This document shows, piece after piece, positions 32,697 through 40,289 of a DNA stretch of 47,850 nt. A model generated the notes under the pieces. It had not been told where the DNA came from, searched no databases, and saw only the letters and a program-made list of their open reading frames with translations. The DNA is from Treponema sp. (GTDB taxonomy: Bacteria > Spirochaetota > Spirochaetia > Treponematales > Treponemataceae). The stretch is from the NCBI GenBank assembly GCA_024690865.1, contig JAILON010000057.1:1-47850 (forward strand). Direction: 5' to 3'. The stretch's first letter is position 1, and every line of letters begins with the position of its first letter. Both the position numbers and the translations under genes were made by a program.

Positions 32697-33548
32697 ATGG
32701 AATCTTCTTTTGAGAAACAAGGTTATGTCGACATTCTTCAATCTGCGAACTGTTCGTGTATAAAAATAGGCGGTACGGACTTTCCACCACTGAAGCGCAT
32801 AAAGGAGATAAATGCGACCGAGCCTTACAAGTCTCTTGGTGTTTGGACACTCGCCGATTTCAGGCAGGTTGTTGACTGGCGGATGGTTGAGCATAACCTG
32901 CATTACAGGTTTAGAAGCTGTCTTAATACCGAAATCAAGAATCAAAAAGAGCTTTTCCATCTTTCTGTGGCGGAAGCTTCCCATGCCCTGAATGAACTGG
33001 ATGAGAATCAAATCCTTTACAAGCCGAAAATAGACAGAATGTTTCAGGACGAGGCGTTTCTATCCTATATTGCGCAGCTTTTCAAATTCACAGGGCTTGT
33101 CCATTGGGTTGAACAGCAGGGAATCTGGACCTTTGCATTGTTTCCTTCGACTAATGGCGGAAGATATTTCACTCTGTCTATCGGTACGCATGAAGTCGCA
33201 TTCAGTACGCTTGATAAAAAAGATACGCCACAATGCAATGTCCTCGTGATGGATTCACTCATTCTTGATTTTCCTTCCGTCAAGAAATGGGTTAAGGCAC
33301 ATAATGGCAACATACAAAAGACAGAATATGACACCGCACTGTCTCATTCTGTATCATTGCAGTTCGTGGAAGGCTTTTCTGACGTTTTGGAGCTTTTTGT
33401 CCTGGATGGTGTCCGTCGTGCGTTGATTGCATATTGGTATGAAGCACTCATACAGAAAAGCGATGGGGATAGACTGAGTTCTTATGAGCGATATCATAAC
33501 TACAATGCAATTGCGAAGATTATGGAAGTTATAAGGAAACAAACATGA
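32697..33548 (+). CDS. GIY-YIG-like (T5orf172/MUG113) domain protein
   Basis: A 283-residue protein. Residues 8-75 resemble the T5orf172 branch of the GIY-YIG nuclease superfamily: a short strand CSCIKIGGTD, then PLKRIKEINATEPYKSLGVW and VVDWRMVEHNLHYRFRS, where Glu-His near residue 63 would be in the catalytic helix. The following 200 residues are unknown, with WYEALIQK near the C-terminus. The call rests on motif spacing, not on a search. It overlaps the next gene by 4 bp (ATGA), so the two proteins are probably made in equal amounts. Part of the AT-rich module. Confidence 0.62.
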   Translation: MESSFEKQGYVDILQSANCSCIKIGGTDFPPLKRIKEINATEPYKSLGVWTLADFRQVVDWRMVEHNLHYRFRSCLNTEIKNQKELFHLSVAEASHALNELDENQILYKPKIDRMFQDEAFLSYIAQLFKFTGLVHWVEQQGIWTFALFPSTNGGRYFTLSIGTHEVAFSTLDKKDTPQCNVLVMDSLILDFPSVKKWVKAHNGNIQKTEYDTALSHSVSLQFVEGFSDVLELFVLDGVRRALIAYWYEALIQKSDGDRLSSYERYHNYNAIAKIMEVIRKQT

Positions 33549-34348
33549 AGGTTTCAAGTTTGAAGGATGTTACGTTTGATAAAGAAGATTCTCTCCTTTT
33601 TTCGTATTCTGATGATTTGCTTCTGAAAGCAAAAGCGATACAGAACAGTATCCTGCCTAAGCTTCATGTCCTGTTGCAGGAGTCCATTTCTCTTGTAAGA
33701 AAGGTCTATGAAATCGAAATTTATGATGAAAACTCAACGCTATCAAAATATCCGAGCTTTCGGGAAAACCGTGAAAATGAGTTGAAGGCGAACTATGAAA
33801 GTGCGTTCGTTGGAATTTGTGGAAGCAGACTTCCTGTTTGGAAAGAAATGAAACGGCTTGATAAGCTGGATGTGAAAATTTTACCAATACGATACGGTTT
33901 CGAGTTGAATAAAAATTGTTTGAGTATTATTTTTCGATATGACACTGATTTGAGTTTATCATTGTCTTCCTATGCAAAACTACGGTCTGCTTTTTATGGA
34001 AATTTGAATTCTCTTCTTACTATTTGCAATCGATTTGGATTTCAAATCCGTTTTGAAAATGGGAGGCAGAATATACTTTCATCGATAAAAGAACAGTTAA
34101 AACAGAATGATGTTTTGGACTGTTTTTGTATTTCAAAGCATTTTTATCTTCCTGTTGAATGTTCGGACTTTTCTGAACTACCATTATGTTTTGCTTCTTT
34201 GATTCCTTTTTATGATGCAATGCTTCGTATTGCAAAAGGAGAGTCAAATCGTTTTAAATCTCTTGTATCAAAACTGCAGTATTATGTTGCTTCATTACCA
34301 GAGGAAGAACTGCCAAGTAACAAAAAACGATGGGTTCTACTGTTGTAA
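33545..34348 (+). CDS. unknown protein between GIY-YIG-like and HNH genes
   Basis: A 267-residue protein I cannot assign. The N-terminal third is helical and charged (a coiled-coil-like stretch near residues 25-60), the middle has beta-type segments (VKILPIRYGFELNKNCLSII), and the C-terminus is helical. There is no signal peptide. It is very AT-rich and lies in a translational chain, overlapping the genes on both sides, which implies it forms one functional unit with the GIY-YIG-like protein and the HNH nuclease. Confidence 0.7.
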   Translation: MKVSSLKDVTFDKEDSLLFSYSDDLLLKAKAIQNSILPKLHVLLQESISLVRKVYEIEIYDENSTLSKYPSFRENRENELKANYESAFVGICGSRLPVWKEMKRLDKLDVKILPIRYGFELNKNCLSIIFRYDTDLSLSLSSYAKLRSAFYGNLNSLLTICNRFGFQIRFENGRQNILSSIKEQLKQNDVLDCFCISKHFYLPVECSDFSELPLCFASLIPFYDAMLRIAKGESNRFKSLVSKLQYYVASLPEEELPSNKKRWVLLL

Positions 34349-34605
34349 CCGAAGTTTCAAAAAAGACAATCGATTTCATCGGGATTCGTGCAAGTATCCG
34401 TTGGCAGGTGTTTGAACGGGATGATTTCCGGTGTGTTGCCTGTGGTGCGTCAGCATCTGACGGTGCGATTCTTCATGTAGACCATATCGTTCCTCGCTCA
34501 AAAGGTGGTTTTGACACCATCGAAAATTACCAAACCTTGTGCCAGACCTGTAATATAGGCAAGAGCAACAAGAGCGAACGGAATCTGAGAGAAAGGAGTT
34601 TGTGA
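34330..34605 (+). CDS. small HNH endonuclease
   Basis: A 91-residue nuclease of the HNH/McrA type, cutting DNA with one metal ion. After a helix with RWQVFERDDFRC come the zinc cysteines CVAC near residue 35, the catalytic HVDHIVPRSKGG near 48, an Asn in TIENYQTLC, and a second pair CQTCNIGKSN near 68. All core residues are present. Such stand-alone HNH proteins occur in phage packaging, restriction and defence. It overlaps the previous gene by 19 bp. A weak GCG-AGAAA-CGC hairpin with a T-run (34629-34646) follows. Confidence 0.88.
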   Translation: MGSTVVTEVSKKTIDFIGIRASIRWQVFERDDFRCVACGASASDGAILHVDHIVPRSKGGFDTIENYQTLCQTCNIGKSNKSERNLRERSL

Positions 34606-34661
34606 AGCCCTTTGTTTGATTTCAAGTTGCGAGAAACGCTTTTTTTGAAAAAAAATTCCCC

Positions 34662-34696
34662 GGTGACATTCTATGACACCCTGGACGGTGTATACT
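34662..34696 (+). promoter_or_regulatory. shared dyad promoter, copy 3 (RNase III gene)
   Basis: GGTGACATTCTATGACACC (34662-34680), one base different from the other copies and in the central spacer, then 10 bp, then TATACT (34691-34696). Confidence 0.78.
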
Positions 34697-34772
34697 GTTC
34701 CTGTAGGCTTCCGAGGGGGGACGGGTTGTTTTGCTTTGCTTGTCTCCCATTTCCGGCTTGCAAGGGGGACGT
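34697..34772 (+). promoter_or_regulatory. conserved structured leader, copy 3
   Basis: Same conserved blocks. GGGGGAC (34716-34722) pairs with GTCTCCC (34742-34748), including one G-T pair; these bases differ from both other copies yet keep the helix. Confidence 0.65.
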
Positions 34773-35870
34773 ATGTTGAGCAAAAGGAAGCGAAGAAATG
34801 TTCAGAACAGAATCGGCTACAAGTTCAAGAATCCTGTCCTTTTGAGCCAGGCATTTGTACGAAAGTCATGTTCCTTTCAAAACGGAGGTTTTGACAACGA
34901 AGTCCTTGAATTCTTTGGCGACAGGGTTCTTGATTTCCTAGTCGTCAAGGAATTCTCAGAGCAGTATGGCTGTATTGACCGCGACGGCAGTTTTTTCTCC
35001 TGCCTACGGACCGGAGATTTAAGCAAGATGGATGTCAATCTTGTCAAGAATACAAACCTCGCAGACCAGATTTCCAGGCTTGGTTTCGCACAATTCATGG
35101 AATGCACTGAAGGAATGGAACGGTATATCATGAAGAACAAGGCGGATTTGTTTGAGGCAATTCTTGGAGCGGTTGCGGTTGACAGTGGCTGGGACATACC
35201 TGCAATGCAGCAAGCATACCGAGCAATGATGTACTCCCGGGGGAACTCCGACAACGATACTGTTCAGTCTGGAAGAAAAATAAGCGGGGAGGATTACATA
35301 GATTTCTTTGAGACAGAGCTGTGGAAGCATAATCTTTGCAAGACGGAGAATAAATATGTTCACACGGGAAATAACTCTGAATGCAGTTTCGCTGTATCGT
35401 TGAACGGCAAATTCTGTAAGGTGACCGCAACTGGCAGGAGTGACCATGAGGCAAAGTGCAGGGCATACGAGCGTGGCTACAAACTGGTACGTCTTGTTCT
35501 TGCGAAGGAATTTGACGAAGATGCATCGTATCAGGACCAGCTCAAGCTTTTGCATGACTGCGGCTTTTCTGGTGACTTTGACCTGCATTATGAGTATTAT
35601 CCTGCCTGCTCAAATGGGGATGCAACGTTGTGGCGTTGCCTAGGCAGTCTCTGTAGTTCCGACACGGAATTCTGCGCTGAGGATTCATGCATGGACGATG
35701 CGCGGGAACTCGTGTGCCGGGCGATTATATGCAGTTTGATAGGCCTGGATGATTCTCCGGATTTGGAAGGACAGGAGGAATCCATGAATACGGATGCCGT
35801 TGCTTCTGCGGAAGTCCACGGACAGGGGCTCCTGCAGCTGATCCTGTCAAAGTATATGTCCGCCGCTTAG
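34773..35870 (+). CDS. RNase III-like protein with two dsRNA-binding-like regions
   Basis: A 365-residue protein. Residues 8-152 form an RNase III domain with the signature NEVLEFFGD (Glu43, Glu46, Asp50) and the second metal motif ADLFEAILGA (Asp125, Glu128), so catalysis is expected. A dsRNA-binding-like region follows (about 172-255, with SECSFAVSLNGKFCKVTATGR), then a second, weaker one (about 260-335). Housekeeping RNase III is about 230-250 residues with one such domain, so this is an accessory form. The start is fixed by the conserved leader and its AAGGGGGA. It lies upstream of the WYL gene and cas3, and shares their promoter type. Confidence 0.85.
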   Translation: MLSKRKRRNVQNRIGYKFKNPVLLSQAFVRKSCSFQNGGFDNEVLEFFGDRVLDFLVVKEFSEQYGCIDRDGSFFSCLRTGDLSKMDVNLVKNTNLADQISRLGFAQFMECTEGMERYIMKNKADLFEAILGAVAVDSGWDIPAMQQAYRAMMYSRGNSDNDTVQSGRKISGEDYIDFFETELWKHNLCKTENKYVHTGNNSECSFAVSLNGKFCKVTATGRSDHEAKCRAYERGYKLVRLVLAKEFDEDASYQDQLKLLHDCGFSGDFDLHYEYYPACSNGDATLWRCLGSLCSSDTEFCAEDSCMDDARELVCRAIICSLIGLDDSPDLEGQEESMNTDAVASAEVHGQGLLQLILSKYMSAA

Positions 35871-35872
35871 GA

Positions 35873-35902
35873 CTGGCACAACCTGGCATCAAGTGTTATA
35901 AT
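35873..35902 (+). promoter_or_regulatory. promoter of the small-protein/protease/WYL genes
   Basis: CTGGCA (35873-35878) and a perfect TATAAT (35897-35902) with an 18-bp spacer. GGAGGTGA (35923-35930) precedes the ATG at 35933. Confidence 0.5.
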
Positions 35903-35932
35903 AGAAATATGGCACAGGAACGGAGGTGACTT

Positions 35933-36187
35933 ATGGATGAGAAGTTGGTTTCGCTTTATAACTGGTTCGATATAAAGCGTGATGAACTGATAAAAGGACA
36001 CGAAGGGGAATGGGTACTTGTCTCTGATAATGAAGCATTCGGATATTTTCCGAGCCAAGAGGAGGCTATAGCTTCTGCCAAGAAACAGGGGTTAAAAGTG
36101 GGGAATTTCCTTGCTCAATACTGTATAACCCGCGAACAAGAGCATCAGATGTTTTACAGCGTGAACAGGGGGCTGTGCTATGCCTGA
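35933..36187 (+). CDS. small protein of DUF5678-like type
   Basis: An 84-residue protein whose middle, GHEGEWVLVSDNEAFGYFPSQEEAIASAKKQGL, has the pattern of small proteins (DUF5678-like) that often precede a retropepsin-like protease gene. No membrane segment. It has an excellent ribosome binding site and overlaps the protease gene by 8 bp, so the two act as a pair. Function unknown; the similarity is from memory of the pattern. Confidence 0.65.
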   Translation: MDEKLVSLYNWFDIKRDELIKGHEGEWVLVSDNEAFGYFPSQEEAIASAKKQGLKVGNFLAQYCITREQEHQMFYSVNRGLCYA

Positions 36188-36635
36188 TGCATTCACTTGT
36201 CATATTCCAAAATCTCATAAGAATGCCGTGATTATCGACTCGGAAATTGGATTCAGTCTCCCCGCGCAGGATAGCCCCAAATATGCTTCCGTAAGACTGA
36301 AAGCTCTTGTGGATACAGGTTCGAACGGAACTTGTATAAGTCACAGGCTTGCATCTGCATGCCATTTTGAGCCTGTGACGGCAATGAAGATTTTTTCTGC
36401 CCAAGGTGAAAGTATCGTTCCAGTCTACAGAATGGACATAAAGCTTCCTTGTGGGACGAGATTCCATGATGTTCTTGTCACTGAAGTGGCTGGGAGCGAG
36501 AATTTCGATGTCATAATTGGTATGGACATTCTTTCACAGGGCGACATTGCTCTTTGTGGCGACAGCGAAGGACTCGTGTTTTCCATGCGTTTTCCATCGG
36601 ACAAGACTCCTGTTGATTTTACGAAGGCCATATAA
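36180..36635 (+). CDS. retropepsin-like aspartic protease
   Basis: A 151-residue protein of clan AA. The active-site motif ALVDTGSNGTCIS lies near residues 43-55, with the Asp-Thr-Gly triad intact, and the later hydrophobic-Gly segment reads FDVIIGMDILSQGDIAL near 113-130, as in retropepsins and bacterial single-domain relatives that work as dimers. No signal peptide, so cytoplasmic. It follows the small partner gene with overlap and abuts the WYL regulator start with no gap. A substrate within the operon, such as the small partner, is conceivable but not shown. Confidence 0.82.
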   Translation: MPDAFTCHIPKSHKNAVIIDSEIGFSLPAQDSPKYASVRLKALVDTGSNGTCISHRLASACHFEPVTAMKIFSAQGESIVPVYRMDIKLPCGTRFHDVLVTEVAGSENFDVIIGMDILSQGDIALCGDSEGLVFSMRFPSDKTPVDFTKAI

Positions 36636-37652
36636 ATGAAAGAACGGGAAGACAAGTTCAAGACGCACAGGCTCTTGCAGATTGACAAGGAAATCAGGGG
36701 AGGCGGATACCCATCGGTTGATAAGTTGATGAATACGCACGGAGTCTCGCGGCGTACGATACTGCGGGACATTGAGTTCCTGCGCGACAGGTACGATGCT
36801 CCGTTGGAGTATGACACGGAGCGGAAGGGCTACTTTTACAGCGACCCCACTTTCATGATACGTAACGTTCTGCTTACCGAAGGCGACCTGTTCACGGTCT
36901 CGACCGTCCTGCCGCTTTTGGAGCAGTACAAGAACACTCCTCTTGAAGGCTCCTTCCGCAACATCATGGAAAAGATTACGGAGATGCTCCCCGACCAGGT
37001 GAGCGTGGACGCGTCGTTCCTGAACAAGGACATATCGTTCATCTCCGACCCGCTTCCCAAAATCGACGAGGAGGTTTTCTACGCGGTGTTCCGGGCGGTC
37101 AAATCCTTTGAGCGGATACGCTTTGGCTACCGGAGCTCCGGCAGCAGGGACTACAAGGACAAGCGGATCGATTGCTATCATATAATATGCCAGAAAGGCA
37201 GCTGGTATGTCATCGGCTTTGACCCGGACGCGGCGGACGGCAAGGACCCGGGACGGAAGGGCTCGGTCAGGGTGTATGCCATCGCGCGGATGCGGGGCAT
37301 CGAGTTTACGGGCGAGCTGTTCACCGTCCCTGAAGATTTTGACGTGGGCAGGCACATCGATTTGTCCTTCGGCATCTGGAACAACCCGGAGCCTCCGACC
37401 GAGTACGAGCTTCTGTTCTGTCCTGCCACGGCGAACTACATAAGCGAGCGCGAGTGGCACAAGGACCAGAGCATCACCCGGAACGAAGACGGCAGCGTGA
37501 CGCTCTGCTTCAAGAGCAACCAGAAGCAGGTGGTGCGGAGCTGGGTGCTGGGCTTTGGCTCCGCCGTCCGCGTCCTGCGCCCGAAGGAGCTTGCGGACAG
37601 CGTGCGGGAAGAGGCCCTGAAAGTCGCCGCGATGTATGGTGACACTCTATGA
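36636..37652 (+). CDS. WYL-domain transcriptional regulator
   Basis: A 338-residue DNA-binding protein. Residues 1-70 form a DeoR-type winged helix (YPSVDKLMNTHGVSRRTILRDIEFLRDRY). The WYL domain lies at about 145-235, with FERIRFGYRS and CQKGSWYVIGFDP, in which Trp-Tyr-Val takes the place of WYL; a WCX-type C-terminal extension follows. WYL regulators bind nucleic-acid or nucleotide ligands and control several CRISPR-Cas and defence loci. The gene's last codons and stop lie inside the dyad that precedes cas3. It is therefore the leading candidate for binding all four copies. Confidence 0.9.
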   Translation: MKEREDKFKTHRLLQIDKEIRGGGYPSVDKLMNTHGVSRRTILRDIEFLRDRYDAPLEYDTERKGYFYSDPTFMIRNVLLTEGDLFTVSTVLPLLEQYKNTPLEGSFRNIMEKITEMLPDQVSVDASFLNKDISFISDPLPKIDEEVFYAVFRAVKSFERIRFGYRSSGSRDYKDKRIDCYHIICQKGSWYVIGFDPDAADGKDPGRKGSVRVYAIARMRGIEFTGELFTVPEDFDVGRHIDLSFGIWNNPEPPTEYELLFCPATANYISEREWHKDQSITRNEDGSVTLCFKSNQKQVVRSWVLGFGSAVRVLRPKELADSVREEALKVAAMYGDTL

Positions 37653-37672
37653 CACCATAGATGAATTACAAT
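37638..37672 (+). promoter_or_regulatory. shared dyad promoter, copy 4 (cas operon)
   Basis: GGTGACACTCTATGACACC (37638-37656), identical to copies 1 and 2, then 10 bp, then TACAAT (37667-37672). The dyad contains the TGA stop of the WYL gene (37650-37652). The structured leader of copies 1-3 is absent; a different leader with AGGAG leads to the TTG start of cas3. Confidence 0.8.
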
Positions 37673-37716
37673 GGGGGGAAAGAAGGATGGAAGAATGCGG
37701 GAAAAGGAGATAATCT

Positions 37717-40218
37717 TTGGATAGGAACCTAGTTTCTCATGAAAGCACTCATGTTTGTCATATCTATGCCAGACAATCAGAAAAAGACGGTAAATTTCAG
37801 TTGTTGTCAGAACATCTGACTCAAACAGGGGTTCTATCGGAGGCCTTTGGCAACAATCTGGACTTCAAGGAACTCTCAAAACTTGCCGGATTGTTGCATG
37901 ATGTAGGAAAAGCTACGCATGCATGGCAGAAATACTTACTTGATAAAATACATGGGCTAAGTGGCAAAAAACTGGATCATGCAACTGCTGGTGCAAAGCT
38001 CATTGAGGGGCTTTCGGATGGCAATCAGATCCTTGCAAAAACAGCGATACAGGCATCTGTTATGTTCCATCATGGATCAGGTCTTCCCGATATGCTGGGG
38101 CTTGATGGCAGCTCTGAGTTTGAGGATCGTCTAAACAAAGTAATCCCGAATGAAGAGCTTGGAGAAATAAAAGAAAGACTTTCCAGTGAGACGAAAGATA
38201 TAATTGAGAATTGCCTCAAAAGTGACGTATGGAAGAACGATGGGAAAAAAGTTTTGTTAGATATCTGCAAGAATGGATGCTGTACAAAAAAAAAGTTGTT
38301 GTTCAATATGGGGTTGCATTTGCGTAATTTTTCCAGTTGCCTGATTGACGCAGACAGGACTGATAGTGCGGCATTTGAGAATATGGGAAACATTTTAGAT
38401 TCAGAAAAGAATTCAGACTGGAACAATCTTCTCTTGCGGCTGGAAGCGCATCTCGCCAAATTTCAGAATGATGGAAAACTTGGGGAAATCCGAGAGAGTG
38501 TCTCTGCCCGATGTTCGGAGCTTGGACGTGGTAAAAAGGGGATTTATACTTGCTCAGCTTTTACTGGAGCAGGGAAAACTCTTGCTTCACTCCGTTTTGC
38601 CTTAGAGCAGGCAAAGAAGTATGAGATGGAGCATATTTTTATCATCGCACCATATACATCAATTATTGACCAGAATGCTGATATAATTCGTTCTATTTTG
38701 GAGGACAAGGCGACGAAAGGTCGAGTTGTCCTTGAATGTCACTCAAACTTGACAAGCGAAAAGAAAAATGCACTTTATGATTCTGAGCAAGAGTATGAAA
38801 GATACGAAGAAACTTGGGATGCTCCCATTATAATAACGACAATGGTTCAGTTTCTAGAGACACTGTATGGGTCTGGAACAAAGGCAATCAGACGTATGCA
38901 TCGTCTGTCAGAAAGCGTGCTTGTCTTTGATGAGGTTCAAACTCTTCCCATAAAGGCAACATATCTTTTTAACTGGGGAATAGATTATTTGGTTCGTTGT
39001 TGCGGGTGCTCGGCCATGTTATGTACAGCGACACAACCGTGTCTGGATAAAATAGGATCAGAAGAAAATAGCCAATACCGTTTGGCTTTCGATGGTGAGA
39101 TTATACAGAATGTTTCAGAACACTTCTCGTCGCTTGAACGAGTTCATTTCTTGGATATGACTGCCGGGGGTACAGTAAAATCCTCTGTGCAGGATATAAG
39201 CTCATATATCTATAACTCGATGAAAGGAAATCGAAGTTTTCTTGCAGTTGTTAATACGAAGTCTCAGGCAAAAGAACTTTTTAACCTTGTAAAAGAAAGT
39301 CGTTGCGCTGATTTTGTGTATCATCTCAGTACGAACATGTGCCCGGCACACCGAAGAGCGAAAGTCGCTGATATACGGAAGCATTTGTCAGACGGAGATT
39401 ACGTTGTCTGTATAAGTACACGGTTGATTGAGGCTGGCGTTGACCTAAGCTTCGGTGGGGCATTACGTTACCTTGCGGGGTTGGATTCGATAATCCAGAC
39501 TGCAGGACGTTGCAATCGCAACAACGAGCTGACAGATGAAGATGGGAAAGCTGTTTGCGGAACGCTGGCGATTTTCGACCCTGAAAATGAGAATATAGGC
39601 TCATTGGAGGAACTCAAGGTTGGAAAAGAATGCATGGGGAGAGTCCTCCGAGAGTTTCAGTCAGAATGGAACAATAGATATTGTAACCTGATAAACCCTA
39701 AAGTGATGGAGGCTTTTTTCAAATATTACTACGCAAGCTTTGCTAACTCTTTGCTGAAGTATTCCATAAAAGACAAGGAGTCTTCTATTCTTGACATGCT
39801 TGCAGATAATCCTGTTGGTGTTAATCAATATGAGCGGATTAACCAAAATCAAGACTGGAAGAGATTTCCGTACCGACAGGCATTTAAGACCGCATGGGAT
39901 AATTTCGATGTCATTGCGGACGTTACGACCGGTGTTGTTGTCCCTTATAAGGGTAATGATATTGTCGGTAGACTCTGTGCATTGGAGCGTTGCGACGAAG
40001 ACTTCGGGGATAAACTCAGAAGCCTACTTCGCGAGTCCCAACAATACACCGTAAATGTGTATGCAAACCAGCTTAGAAAACTTTTAGAGGAAAAAGTAAT
40101 ATATGAGGTTTTACCAGATTCCGGAATTTATGCACTTGCGGAAGAATTCTATAATGAGGATTTTGGTCTTTCCAGTGAATGTTTTGCGGGTGGAGAGGTT
40201 GGATCTCTGATATTTTGA
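37717..40218 (+). CDS. cas3: CRISPR-associated helicase/nuclease Cas3 (type I-C)
   Basis: An 833-residue effector that is recruited by the Cascade complex to unwind and degrade invader DNA. The N-terminal HD nuclease domain has LLHDVGKATHAW (His61-Asp62) and VMFHHGSG. The helicase has Walker A AFTGAGKT near residue 280, Walker B VFDEVQTLP near 402, a motif III-like LCTATQP, and motif VI QTAGRCNRN near 593. The start is TTG, set by AAGGAGAT just upstream; no better ATG is in frame. AT-rich compared with the WYL gene. First gene of the cas operon. Confidence 0.97.
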   Translation: MDRNLVSHESTHVCHIYARQSEKDGKFQLLSEHLTQTGVLSEAFGNNLDFKELSKLAGLLHDVGKATHAWQKYLLDKIHGLSGKKLDHATAGAKLIEGLSDGNQILAKTAIQASVMFHHGSGLPDMLGLDGSSEFEDRLNKVIPNEELGEIKERLSSETKDIIENCLKSDVWKNDGKKVLLDICKNGCCTKKKLLFNMGLHLRNFSSCLIDADRTDSAAFENMGNILDSEKNSDWNNLLLRLEAHLAKFQNDGKLGEIRESVSARCSELGRGKKGIYTCSAFTGAGKTLASLRFALEQAKKYEMEHIFIIAPYTSIIDQNADIIRSILEDKATKGRVVLECHSNLTSEKKNALYDSEQEYERYEETWDAPIIITTMVQFLETLYGSGTKAIRRMHRLSESVLVFDEVQTLPIKATYLFNWGIDYLVRCCGCSAMLCTATQPCLDKIGSEENSQYRLAFDGEIIQNVSEHFSSLERVHFLDMTAGGTVKSSVQDISSYIYNSMKGNRSFLAVVNTKSQAKELFNLVKESRCADFVYHLSTNMCPAHRRAKVADIRKHLSDGDYVVCISTRLIEAGVDLSFGGALRYLAGLDSIIQTAGRCNRNNELTDEDGKAVCGTLAIFDPENENIGSLEELKVGKECMGRVLREFQSEWNNRYCNLINPKVMEAFFKYYYASFANSLLKYSIKDKESSILDMLADNPVGVNQYERINQNQDWKRFPYRQAFKTAWDNFDVIADVTTGVVVPYKGNDIVGRLCALERCDEDFGDKLRSLLRESQQYTVNVYANQLRKLLEEKVIYEVLPDSGIYALAEEFYNEDFGLSSECFAGGEVGSLIF

Positions 40219-40227
40219 TTTTTTTTC

Positions 40228-40255
40228 TTGACGAATCTGTAATATTGGATATACT
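40228..40255 (+). promoter_or_regulatory. internal promoter between cas3 and cas5
   Basis: TTGACG (40228-40233) and TATACT (40250-40255) with a 16-bp spacer in the 71-bp gap. It has no dyad, so the Cascade and adaptation genes could be expressed independently of cas3. Confidence 0.55.
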
Positions 40256-40289
40256 AAATATATCAGACAAATTTTAGGATGACGAGAGT

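Noticed and set aside
34773..35870. Reading the RNase III-like gene as part of a type II CRISPR system
   Set aside because: No cas9, tracrRNA or second array is present; the cas genes and repeat are clearly type I-C.
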